Shown here one piece after another: positions 1-8,004 of a stretch of DNA of 64,000 bases. The DNA is from an uncultured Prevotella sp. GTDB lineage: Bacteria > Bacteroidota > Bacteroidia > Bacteroidales > Bacteroidaceae. The DNA lies in assembly GCA_900320905.1 (NCBI GenBank), contig ONTZ01000008.1, positions 1-64,000 of the forward strand, in the 5' to 3' direction. The notes beneath the pieces were generated by a model. That model saw only the letters and a list, made by a program, of their open reading frames with translations. It did no database searches and was not told the origin of the DNA. The translations under genes and the position numbers were made by a program. The number at the start of each line of letters is the position of its first letter. Within the stretch, counting starts at the first letter, position 1.

Positions 1-131
1 AGACCCAGGCCTGTGGCACCTTCCTCGGCATACATATCGGCCACCTCAGGCACCGATAGTAAATCGCGTTGCAATCTGATATATCCTTGCGCAAAATGCA
101 CCGTAAACCTTTCTGAATAGTTTTCTTTCAT
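1..131 (-). CDS. hypothetical protein, N-terminal part only (cut by window edge)
   Basis: An open frame on the minus strand starts with ATG at 131 and runs off the left edge, giving about 43 residues that begin MKENYSERFT and include VPEVADMYAEEG. There is no signal peptide; the segment is soluble and mixed-charge. A TAnnTTTG promoter element lies 34 bases upstream in the right orientation, which supports the start. The family is not recognised. The segment faintly recalls the N-terminal part of phage-type DUF4373 proteins, but too little is visible to say so. Confidence 0.6.
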   Translation of the reverse strand, partial: MKENYSERFTVHFAQGYIRLQRDLLSVPEVADMYAEEGATGLG

Positions 132-164
132 ACCTTTACCAATTAAAAATCAAATTTTCGGCGG

Positions 165-172
165 CAAAGGTA
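165..172 (-). promoter_or_regulatory. Bacteroidetes-type -7 element of the cut-off gene
   Basis: The minus strand reads TACCTTTG here, matching the Bacteroidetes TAnnTTTG element, 34 bases before the ATG at 131. Confidence 0.55.
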
Positions 173-256
173 TGAAAATCGCCAAACTCCTGCAAGGTTT
201 TTACCGCTGGGTTAAGACGTGGGTTAAAAGTTAAAGCGTGAGTGAAAACGTGGGTG

Positions 257-279
257 AAAAAAAAGGGCTTTTACAGCCC
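257..279 (-). terminator. hairpin with U8 tract, orphan terminator
   Basis: GGGCT (265-269) pairs with AGCCC (275-279), and the minus strand then has eight T (A8 at 257-264). The shape is that of a Rho-independent terminator for leftward transcription, perhaps a second stop behind the glycine-rich gene. No convincing gene lies between it and the 353-396 hairpin. Confidence 0.5.
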
Positions 280-352
280 ATTTTCTTCTAAAATCTGCTT
301 GAAGCGGATGGCAATGGTCACTAAACAGCGGCTCGTGAAAAAGGAAAGAAAT

Positions 353-396
353 AAACGACAAAGCCGAAAGTCTTGGAACTTCCGGCTTTGTCGTTT
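353..396 (-). terminator. terminator hairpin of the glycine-rich exported protein gene
   Basis: A perfect 14-bp inverted repeat (353-366 with 383-396) lies just past the stop codon of the 417-908 gene and is followed on the minus strand by a T-rich stretch. Confidence 0.75.
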
Positions 397-416
397 GATA
401 GTTTTTTATCGGGAAA

Positions 417-908
417 TTATCCGTTCTGGGGACGGGGACCGCGCTGACCGCCACCGAAGCCACGCTGACGACGATTCTTCTGATCCTCCTGGTACTGCTT
501 GAACTGATCGGGAGTCATGATCTTCTCCAACTCAGCATCGTACTCCTTCTGAGCCTCCTCGCGCTTCTTGCGAGCCTCTTCCATCTGTGCGCGCTGCTCC
601 TCGGTGAGTTCAGGCATCTGACCGCCCTGACCGAAACCACCACCGCCAGGACCGCCCTGGCCCATGCCGCCACCACGACGGCCGCCCATACGACCGAAGC
701 CGCCCATCAGACGATCATTGTACTTCTTGTTGAGTTCAAGCAACTGTTTGGCCTGCTCGGCATTCAGTTTGTACTGTTCAACGGTACGGTCGGTACGCAT
801 CTGAATCATCTGCTCAGGGTCGAACTGACCACCACCGAAACCACCCTGTGCGAAGGCTGTAGCACTCATGATAAAGGCTGCTGCCAAAGTCATCAAAATC
901 TTTTTCAT
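417..908 (-). CDS. small exported glycine-rich protein, Spy/CpxP-like (DUF4890-type)
   Basis: 163 residues. Residues 1-20 are a clear signal peptide (basic start, hydrophobic core, cut near AFA|QGG), so the product is periplasmic or outer-membrane associated. The mature protein has a helical segment with DPEQMIQMRTDRTVEQYKL, a Gly/Arg/Met-rich tract at about 70-98 (GGFGRMGGRRGGGMGQGG), a second charged helix with LTEEQRAQMEEARKKREEAQ, and a Gly-rich tail. The helix pattern with LTxEQ and TPDQFKQY motifs is that of Spy/CpxP-like periplasmic proteins, seen in Bacteroidetes as DUF4890 proteins. It is divergent from a barrel protein (1120-4335) that has the same Gly/Arg-rich composition, which suggests a shared location or partnership; that is inference. 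The function is unknown. Confidence 0.8.
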   Translation of the reverse strand: MKKILMTLAAAFIMSATAFAQGGFGGGQFDPEQMIQMRTDRTVEQYKLNAEQAKQLLELNKKYNDRLMGGFGRMGGRRGGGMGQGGPGGGGFGQGGQMPELTEEQRAQMEEARKKREEAQKEYDAELEKIMTPDQFKQYQEDQKNRRQRGFGGGQRGPRPQNG

Positions 909-1119
909 TTTCTTTTTGGTTTAATTGTTATACTTGATTGTGATTTTAAATCTGCATCTGCTTTATAGACCTCGAAAAAGGAAAAGGGTTTAATCGGAGA
1001 ATGAAAAAAAATGTTATAATAACAGACTTGTCATAGACAATTATTAAACTTTCATGGCAAAAAGAGGTCAAATAAACAGAAACTTAGATTAATTGCCCCA
1101 TAATTATAGATTAGGATTA

Positions 1120-4100
1120 ATGGACTTATCACACAGACTACACTCACTTCTCATCATGCTCTGCCTGAGTGTGATGACTTCGTATGCCCAACAGGACAAC
1201 GTCTCCGGACGCGTGATTGACAATGACACCAAAGAGGCGATGGTGCGGGCCACCCTGCAACTCTACCGACTGGGACGTGTGCAGAACGGAAAACAGGACA
1301 CCACCTTCGTGAAGGGCTCATTTACTGACGAAGAGGGCCATTTCACCATCACTGGCGTCAGTGCGGGCCAGTATCTGATGAAGTTTACATTCCTGGGCTA
1401 CAAGGAACAGAAGAGGGACATCACCAAGGTCAGGGGCAGGCAGTTGCAACTGGGCGACATCACGATGGAGGCCGACGCCATACAACTGGGGGAGGCGGTG
1501 GTGACGGCCAATGTGCCCAAAATGGTTGTGAAAGACGACACCTTAATATATAACGCGGACGCGTTTCGCGTGCCAGAGGGTTCCGTGATTGAGGCTCTGG
1601 TGGAGGCTCTGCCTGGCGCAAAGATTGACGAGGACGGCGGCATCACCATCAATGGCAAGAGCGTGCGGAAATTCAAGATGGACGGACGTGACTTCATGAC
1701 AGGCAACAATGACGCCGTGATGAAGAACCTGCCCTCGTATGTGATCGACAAGGTGAAGGCCTACGACGAACAGAGTGACCAGTCGAGGCTGACGGGTATC
1801 GACGACGGCAACGATGACTTCGTGCTGGAATTCGTGACGAAACGGAGCGCCCGTAACGGTCTGCAGATGAATCCTGACCTGGGTATCGGTACAGACAAAC
1901 GCTACGGCCTGCGACTGACTGCCATGAAGCCATTCGGTGCCATGCGCTATACCCTTATGGCCAATGCCAATAACGTGAACGACCGTAATTTCTCCGGACG
2001 GGGCGGACGAGGACGTGGCAACAACCAAGGTCAGCGCGAGACGAAGACGGCCGCCCTTGACGTGAGTTATGAGAACGACAAAAACCTGAAGGTGAGCGGA
2101 CGTGTGACATGGACGCACGGTGATACCGACAACTGGAACCGAACGGGGTCGGAGAACTTTGTGAACACCCGTGGCGGTGCCTTCTCGAACAGCATCAGCC
2201 AGAGTTACTCGCGTAACAACAGTTGGACGGGAAATATGAACCTGCAGTGGACCATCGACTCGGTGACCACACTCTCGTTCCGTCCGGACATGAGTTTCTC
2301 ATCCAACGACAGCCGCAGTGAATCGACCAACGCCTCGTTTAACGTGGATCCATTCGAGTACGTCACTGACCCCCTGAGCATCGAGAGCAGACAGAAGATG
2401 GATGCCATGAATCTGATTGTGAACGGCCGCGAGAACAAGTCGATGAGTTACGGCAGCAATAAGAACATCAATTCACAAGTGCAATTGTACCGACGGTTCG
2501 GCAGAAACGGACGTAACATGACTATCAATGGCCGGTTCAACTACCGTGACGGCGACAACCAGAACGCCAGCCTGTCGAGGGTGATACTATATCAACAGAC
2601 AGACCGATTCGGCAACGACTCGGCATACCAGACCAACCGATACACCCTGTCGCCATCAGACAACTGGGGCTACCAGATCGGATTCAGTTATACTGAACCG
2701 CTCTATATCTTCAAGCCCAAGCCGCAACCCGAAGACACGACACAGACCAACCGCTTTGGTTTCGGTAACTTCGGAGGCGGCAGAGGCGGCAACAGAGGCG
2801 GAGGCGGCGGAGGCCGTGGCGGAAGAGTAGGGCAGCAAGGTATCTTCCTGCAGGTGAACTACCGCTATAACTACAGTTACCAGAAGAGCGACCCCTCGAC
2901 CTACGACTTCCCTGAACTGTCGAACGATGCCTTTCTGGACGTGCTGCGTGACTACCGTGAATTTACCCGATTGTTCGGCTATCTCGACAATCCCTACGAG
3001 AGTTACCTCTCCGACGACCTGAGCCGCTATTCGGAGCGTACGGAGTACAACCAGAACATCGACCTGCAAGTGCGCGTGGTTAGGGAGAAATACAACATGA
3101 ACCTGGGTGTGCAGATACAACCGCAGAAATCACACTACATCCAGCAATACTTAGGCATCCCTATCGATACAACGAGGACGGTGACCAATATCTCACCGAC
3201 ACTGAACCTCCGCTATCGCTTCAACCAGCAGACCAACCTGCAGGTACAGTATCGTGGAAATAGTTCACAGCCAAGTATCACACAGTTGCTCGATATCTAC
3301 GACGACACCAACCCGCTGAACATCTCGATGGGTAATCCAGGACTGAAACCCTCGTTTACGAGCAACCTGAGCGTGAACTTCCAGAAGCAACGCCAGACGA
3401 AACTGGTGGAAGACAGTCTGGGATTCATGGTGCCAAAGGCACAGCGACACTGGAGTTTCAGTTCGAATGGCAGTTTCCAGATAACCAAGAACTCGATAGG
3501 CAACATCGTGACCTATAACGAGACGACAGGCGGACGTATCAGCAGACCGGAGAACATCAATGGTAACTGGTCGACCAATGCCGGCATCACCTTCAATATG
3601 GGTCTCGACACGCTGAACCGCTGGGACATCAGCGGCTCCATCAACGGAAGTTACAACCATCGTGTGGGATATGTAAACCTGAACCGCACGGCCGTCCCTG
3701 ACCGCAATGTGACACACACCTATAATGTCAATCCATCGGTATCGCTCAGTTATCGTAACAAATGGCTTAGTTTCTCGCTCAACGGACGTACCACCTGGGC
3801 CCGGACGGAGAACCGACTTCAGGCATCAAACAACCTGAGCACCTGGAACTTCCAGTATGGTGGTAATACCAACATCACCTTCCCATGGGGCACCAGTCTG
3901 GTTACCGACTTCCATGTGTATAGTAAACGCGGTTATAGCGATGAAACGCTGAACACCGATGAAATGATATGGAATGCGCAACTGTCACATAGTTTCTTGC
4001 GCGGTAAGAAACTGACCGTGATGCTGCAGTGGTATGACATCCTACATGAACAGACCAATTTCACACGGACGGTGAATGCCAACGGCTGGACAGACCGCGA

Positions 4101-4335
4101 GGTGAATGCCATCACATCGTATGGTATGATTCATGTGAGTTATCGTCTGAACTTGTTCGGCGGCAATAACAATAACCAGCGCCGAGGACCGGAAGGATTC
4201 GGCAGAGGTGGTCGCGGAGGACGAGGCGGCGGTATGCCCGGAGGCGGATTCCCAGGAGGTGGCATGCCTGGCGGAGGTATGCCTGGCGGAGGTATGCCTG
4301 GTGGTGGCGGCTTCGGTGGCGGCGGCCAGATGTAA
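1120..4335 (+). CDS. outer-membrane beta-barrel protein with carboxypeptidase-like N-domain, TonB-receptor-like
   Basis: About 1071 residues from ATG 1120; that start gives a normal signal peptide (MDLSHRLHSLLIMLCLSVMT, cut near SYA|QQ), whereas an upstream in-frame TTG at 1093 would not. Residues about 25-110 form a carboxypeptidase-regulatory-like domain (VSGRVIDND ... FTFLGYKEQKRDI). Residues about 120-220 are plug-like (VVTANVPKMVVKDDTLIYNA ... INGKSVRKFKMDGRDF), and the rest is an aromatic-alternating beta barrel. There is a Gly/Arg loop at about 546-572. The barrel seems to end at YRLNLF, followed by a tail of about 50 residues of Gly, Pro and Met (repeated GGGMP), odd for a barrel whose last strand normally carries the C-terminal signal. 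It fits the outer-membrane beta-barrel family of Bacteroidetes; the ligand is unknown. It converges on the helicase gene with 5 bases between the stops. Confidence 0.85.
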   Translation: MDLSHRLHSLLIMLCLSVMTSYAQQDNVSGRVIDNDTKEAMVRATLQLYRLGRVQNGKQDTTFVKGSFTDEEGHFTITGVSAGQYLMKFTFLGYKEQKRDITKVRGRQLQLGDITMEADAIQLGEAVVTANVPKMVVKDDTLIYNADAFRVPEGSVIEALVEALPGAKIDEDGGITINGKSVRKFKMDGRDFMTGNNDAVMKNLPSYVIDKVKAYDEQSDQSRLTGIDDGNDDFVLEFVTKRSARNGLQMNPDLGIGTDKRYGLRLTAMKPFGAMRYTLMANANNVNDRNFSGRGGRGRGNNQGQRETKTAALDVSYENDKNLKVSGRVTWTHGDTDNWNRTGSENFVNTRGGAFSNSISQSYSRNNSWTGNMNLQWTIDSVTTLSFRPDMSFSSNDSRSESTNASFNVDPFEYVTDPLSIESRQKMDAMNLIVNGRENKSMSYGSNKNINSQVQLYRRFGRNGRNMTINGRFNYRDGDNQNASLSRVILYQQTDRFGNDSAYQTNRYTLSPSDNWGYQIGFSYTEPLYIFKPKPQPEDTTQTNRFGFGNFGGGRGGNRGGGGGGRGGRVGQQGIFLQVNYRYNYSYQKSDPSTYDFPELSNDAFLDVLRDYREFTRLFGYLDNPYESYLSDDLSRYSERTEYNQNIDLQVRVVREKYNMNLGVQIQPQKSHYIQQYLGIPIDTTRTVTNISPTLNLRYRFNQQTNLQVQYRGNSSQPSITQLLDIYDDTNPLNISMGNPGLKPSFTSNLSVNFQKQRQTKLVEDSLGFMVPKAQRHWSFSSNGSFQITKNSIGNIVTYNETTGGRISRPENINGNWSTNAGITFNMGLDTLNRWDISGSINGSYNHRVGYVNLNRTAVPDRNVTHTYNVNPSVSLSYRNKWLSFSLNGRTTWARTENRLQASNNLSTWNFQYGGNTNITFPWGTSLVTDFHVYSKRGYSDETLNTDEMIWNAQLSHSFLRGKKLTVMLQWYDILHEQTNFTRTVNANGWTDREVNAITSYGMIHVSYRLNLFGGNNNNQRRGPEGFGRGGRGGRGGGMPGGGFPGGGMPGGGMPGGGMPGGGGFGGGGQM

Positions 4336-4340
4336 AGGCC

Positions 4341-5621
4341 TTATTTCTCGGATTTATCGGAAGAATGCTTCTTGTGAGCGTTCTTCCGTTTTTGATTGTT
4401 CTTGCTGCCGTTGCCCTTACTGTGCCAACGGCCATGACGACGGGTGTCGTTGCGTTTCTTCTCGCGCTTGACATAGACCGGTGCTTCGCCCAGTCCGTCG
4501 GGTAGGGGCGTCTTCTCCACTTCCTTGCCTAAGAAATGTTCTATCTGCTGGAAACGGTAGATGTCGGTGTCGCTGATGAAGGTGATTGCCTGTCCGTCAC
4601 GGTCGGCACGAGCCGTACGACCGATGCGGTGGACATAGTCTTCGGCATCGTGAGGCACGTCGTAGTTGATGACGATGCGGATGTCGTCGATGTCAATGCC
4701 ACGGGCCACGATATCGGTAGCAACGAGGACATCGGTAACCCCAGACTTGAAACGGTACATCACCTCGTCGCGCTCCTGCTGGCTGAGGTCGCTGTGCATC
4801 TGGTCGCAGTTAATGTGCATCTGTTTCAACTGACGGTTGACCTCCTTGACCTTCTCCTTTTTGCCGGAGAAGATGATGACACGCTGCAGGTCGCCAGCCT
4901 TGAAAAGATGCTTGATGATCTTGAGTTTCTGCGGCTCGTAACAGACATACGCACTCTGGCGGATTTTCTCGGCGGGCTTGGAAACGGCTATCTTGATCTC
5001 TACGGGATCATGGAGCAGCGTGACGGCCAGTTCACGGATCTTCGGCGGCATGGTGGCGGAGAACATCACGCGTTGGCACGACTTCGGCAACTGCTGCACA
5101 ATCTTCATGATGTCATCGATAAAGCCCATATCAAGCATACGGTCGGCCTCGTCGAGCACGAAGAAGGAACAGCGGGAGAGATCGAGGTTGCCCACCTTCA
5201 GATGACTCAGCAATCGTCCTGGGGTTGCGATAAGCACATCGGCACCTAAGCGCATGCTACGCAGTTCCTGATCGTAGCGGTTGCCGTCGTTACCACCATA
5301 GACAGCCACGGACGACACATCGTCGAGATAATAGCCGAAGCCCTGCATGGCCTGATCGATCTGCTGGGCGAGTTCGCGAGTGGGGGACATCACGATGCAG
5401 TTGATGGCATCTTTTGGATAGTCGCCGTCATCAAGCATGGAGAGAATGGGCAACAGGTAGGCGGCGGTCTTGCCAGTACCGGTCTGTGCCACGCCTAAAA
5501 CATCGTATCCATCGAGGATTTCGGGTATACATCGTTCCTGGATAGGGGTCATTTCATCGAAGCGCATGTCATAGAGCGCATCAAGGATATTGTCGTTGAG
5601 ATATGTATCTTCAAATTTCAT
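4341..5621 (-). CDS. DEAD-box ATP-dependent RNA helicase
   Basis: 426 residues from ATG 5621, chosen because the protein then begins MKFEDTYLND as in RhlE-type helicases and the start overlaps the stop of the upstream permease by one base (TGATG). Visible motifs in order: Q motif (MTPIQERCIPEIL), Walker A AQTGTGKT near residue 44, PTRELAQQ, TPGRLL, DEAD in VLDEADRMLDMGF near 155, SATMPP, VATDIVARGIDI and HRIGRTARAD. The C-terminal tail of about 45 residues is rich in Lys, Arg, His and Asn, typical of RNA-binding tails. It likely remodels rRNA or mRNA in the cytoplasm. It is the last gene of the lon-tgt-permease operon. A specific name such as rhlE cannot be proved by reading. Confidence 0.93.
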   Translation of the reverse strand: MKFEDTYLNDNILDALYDMRFDEMTPIQERCIPEILDGYDVLGVAQTGTGKTAAYLLPILSMLDDGDYPKDAINCIVMSPTRELAQQIDQAMQGFGYYLDDVSSVAVYGGNDGNRYDQELRSMRLGADVLIATPGRLLSHLKVGNLDLSRCSFFVLDEADRMLDMGFIDDIMKIVQQLPKSCQRVMFSATMPPKIRELAVTLLHDPVEIKIAVSKPAEKIRQSAYVCYEPQKLKIIKHLFKAGDLQRVIIFSGKKEKVKEVNRQLKQMHINCDQMHSDLSQQERDEVMYRFKSGVTDVLVATDIVARGIDIDDIRIVINYDVPHDAEDYVHRIGRTARADRDGQAITFISDTDIYRFQQIEHFLGKEVEKTPLPDGLGEAPVYVKREKKRNDTRRHGRWHSKGNGSKNNQKRKNAHKKHSSDKSEK

Positions 5622-6865
5622 CAGTTGGGGGCTTGTCGATAACAGAAATATGCAATGATAAAGAATAGGATATTGGGAATCCATACGGCCAGCATCGGCG
5701 GCGCGTCGGCCTGTGTGGCAAACGTGGCACTGACGGTCTGCAAAAGGATGTAAGTGAAGGATAGGGCCAGTCCGATACCGAGATAGAGTCCCATGCCACC
5801 CTTGCGCTTACGACTGGAAAGCGACACACCGATGATGGTGAGGATGAAGGATGCGAAGGAGGTGGCGATGCGCTTGTAGTATTCCACTTCGTACTGTACT
5901 ACGTTGCCGGAGCCTCTTTCAATCTGTTTACTGATATAGGCACGGAGTTCGGGAGAGGTGAGCGTCTCCTGCTGGCCTCTTGAAAAGACCAGATCCATCG
6001 GTTCCATCAGGATGGTGGTATCGAGTTGGGCACCTGACTTGATCTCTTCCCGAAGGCCTTTCAGCGTACGGATCTTATAATTCATGGCCTTCCAATGATT
6101 GCGCGACTCACTGATGGAGTCGTAGCGGATGGTGGAAGCCGTCATATGGCTGATGAGTTTTTTGTTCTCAAACTTGTCGAGCGAGAAACCGTAGCCTGTC
6201 TTCGTGCGGTCGTCATATTGCTGCATATAAGCAATGACACCCGGGCCAACCATCAACTGGACATTGGCGGCGGAGAGGGTTTTCTTATTGTTCTTGTATT
6301 TCGATTCAAAGTCGAGTTTCACGATGGTGCCTTTAGGTATGACGTAGGCACTCAGGCCGTAGTTGACGACGGCAATCAGGGCCGCGGAGATGAGATAGGG
6401 GCGCAACAGACGTTTGAAACTGACGCCGGCAGCCAGCATGGCAATGATCTCGCTGTTGCCTGCCAACTTCGAGGTGAAGAAGATTACGGCGATGAAAACG
6501 AACAGCGGTGAGAACAGACAGGAGAAATACGGCACGAAATTGGCGTAGTAGTCGAAGATGATGGCCTTGACAGGGGCATTGTAGGTAGCGAACTTAGAGA
6601 GGTTCTCGTTGACGTCAAAGACAATGGAGATGGAGATAATCAGGGCGATGGAATAGATATAGGTGCCGATGAATTTGGCAATGATATACCTGTCGAGCCG
6701 TTTCAGGTATCGGAAAGGATTGAGGTAGCGTAAACAACGGAGCCACCCCAGCCATTTTTGGATGAAACAGGATAATTCCGTCCACTTGCGACTGATGGCA
6801 CGTTGACAGCGATAGCGCTTGTAATGGTCGCGCAGTTTACTGAAATCTCTATCTCTGTGTGTCAT
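5621..6865 (-). CDS. LptF/LptG (YjgP/YjgQ) family lipopolysaccharide export permease
   Basis: 414 residues. After a basic stretch comes the family signature LKRLDRYIIAKFIGTYIYSI, three N-terminal membrane segments (including YFSCLFSPLFVFIAVIFFTS), a long periplasmic beta-jellyroll-type region (about 155-310), and three C-terminal membrane segments (IATSFASFILTIIGVSLSSR; LYLGIGLALSFTYILLQTV; LAVWIPNILFFIIAYFCY). In known systems the LptF and LptG subunits with LptB lift LPS from the inner membrane. The first 55 or so residues before the usual start are extra; no internal Met offers a shorter form, and the ATG at 6865 overlaps the tgt stop (ATGA), so the extension may be real. Whether it is LptF or LptG is not clear. 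Confidence 0.85.
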   Translation of the reverse strand: MTHRDRDFSKLRDHYKRYRCQRAISRKWTELSCFIQKWLGWLRCLRYLNPFRYLKRLDRYIIAKFIGTYIYSIALIISISIVFDVNENLSKFATYNAPVKAIIFDYYANFVPYFSCLFSPLFVFIAVIFFTSKLAGNSEIIAMLAAGVSFKRLLRPYLISAALIAVVNYGLSAYVIPKGTIVKLDFESKYKNNKKTLSAANVQLMVGPGVIAYMQQYDDRTKTGYGFSLDKFENKKLISHMTASTIRYDSISESRNHWKAMNYKIRTLKGLREEIKSGAQLDTTILMEPMDLVFSRGQQETLTSPELRAYISKQIERGSGNVVQYEVEYYKRIATSFASFILTIIGVSLSSRKRKGGMGLYLGIGLALSFTYILLQTVSATFATQADAPPMLAVWIPNILFFIIAYFCYRQAPN

Positions 6866-8004
6866 ACCCTTTGACCCAATTGTTCAATTACACTACGTTT
6901 CCATTGCACAAAGTCGCCTTGGCAGATATGCTGTCGGGCATCCGTCACCAGACGGAGGTAGAAGGCCAGGTTATGGATACTGGCTATCTGCATGGCCAAC
7001 AGTTCCTGTGCCTTGAAGAGATGGTGCAGATAAGCCTTGGAGTGGATACGGTCAATCTCGCAGCCATCAGGATCGATCGGTGAAAAATCGTCCTCCCATT
7101 TTTTGTTGCGCATATTCATCGTTCCCTGATAGGTGAAGAGCATGGCATTGCGCCCGTTACGGGTAGGCATCACACAGTCAAACATATCGACACCCCGTTC
7201 GATGGATTCAAGGATATTCTGCGGGGTACCGACGCCCATCAGGTAACGGGGACGGTCTTTGGGCAGAATCTCATTGACCACTTCTATCATCTCATACATC
7301 ACCTCGGTGGGTTCGCCGACGGCCAGACCACCTATGGAAGCACCACCGCCATCATTGAGTTTACCGAGTGTGTCGACCACATGCTTGGCAGCCTCCTGAC
7401 GGAGATTCTTATAGGTACAGCCTTGTACGATGGGAAAGAGTGTCTGACGGTAGCCATAAAGGGGTTCGGTCTCGTTGAAACGCTTGACGCATCGGTCGAG
7501 CCAGTGCTGTGTAAGTCTCAGACTCTTAGCCGCATACTGATAGTCGCTTTGTCCAGGAGGACACTCGTCGAAGGCCATCATGATATCTGCTCCGATGATA
7601 CGTTGTGTATCCATCACATTCTCGGGCGTGAAGAAATGCTTCGAGCCGTCGATATGACTACGGAACTCACAACCTTCCTCAGTGAGTTTGCGGATGCCTG
7701 TCAGGGAAAAGACCTGAAAGCCGCCGGAATCAGTCAGGATGGGCCTCTCCCAAGTGTTGAACTGATGCAACCCACCTGCTTTTCTCAGGATATCAAGACC
7801 TGGCCGTAGATAGAGATGATAGGTGTTGCCCAGAATAATCTGAGCCTTCACCTGCTCCCTGAGTTCGGAAAAATGCACTGCCTTGACACTGCCCACCGTA
7901 CCTACCGGCATGAAAATCGGCGTCTGAATCGGACCGTGGTCGGTCATAATCAGTCCGGCACGGGCATTACTGGCAAGGTCTGTGTGCTGTACTTCGAACG
8001 TCAT
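6862..8004 (-). CDS. tgt: queuine/preQ1 tRNA-guanine transglycosylase with altered zinc-site cysteines
   Basis: 380 residues, the usual length. The enzyme swaps guanine 34 in GUN-anticodon tRNAs for preQ1 in the queuosine pathway. Visible are NTYHLYLRPG, the catalytic TDSGGFQVFSL (Asp near 93), GGLAVGEP, YLMGVGTP and the second active-site Asp in FDCVMPTRNGRN (near 275). The usual C-x-C-x-x-C zinc site before the SxAYLxHL segment reads D-x-C-x-x-D here (DPDGCEIDRIHSKAYLHHL); the His in SIHNL remains. This may be a lineage feature or mean a weaker or different metal site. The start overlaps the lon stop (ATGA) and the stop overlaps the permease start in the same way, so the genes are translationally coupled. 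Confidence 0.95.
   Translation of the reverse strand: MTFEVQHTDLASNARAGLIMTDHGPIQTPIFMPVGTVGSVKAVHFSELREQVKAQIILGNTYHLYLRPGLDILRKAGGLHQFNTWERPILTDSGGFQVFSLTGIRKLTEEGCEFRSHIDGSKHFFTPENVMDTQRIIGADIMMAFDECPPGQSDYQYAAKSLRLTQHWLDRCVKRFNETEPLYGYRQTLFPIVQGCTYKNLRQEAAKHVVDTLGKLNDGGGASIGGLAVGEPTEVMYEMIEVVNEILPKDRPRYLMGVGTPQNILESIERGVDMFDCVMPTRNGRNAMLFTYQGTMNMRNKKWEDDFSPIDPDGCEIDRIHSKAYLHHLFKAQELLAMQIASIHNLAFYLRLVTDARQHICQGDFVQWKRSVIEQLGQRV

Noticed and set aside
280-345. Short minus-strand reading VTIAIRFKQILEENGL, like the start of an Xre-type regulator
   Set aside because: It ends after 16 residues and has no continuation in any frame; chance or an unrecognisable remnant.
242-502. 86-codon frame over the terminator region at the left end
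   Set aside because: It covers two hairpins and overlaps the end of a real gene; the composition is not protein-like.
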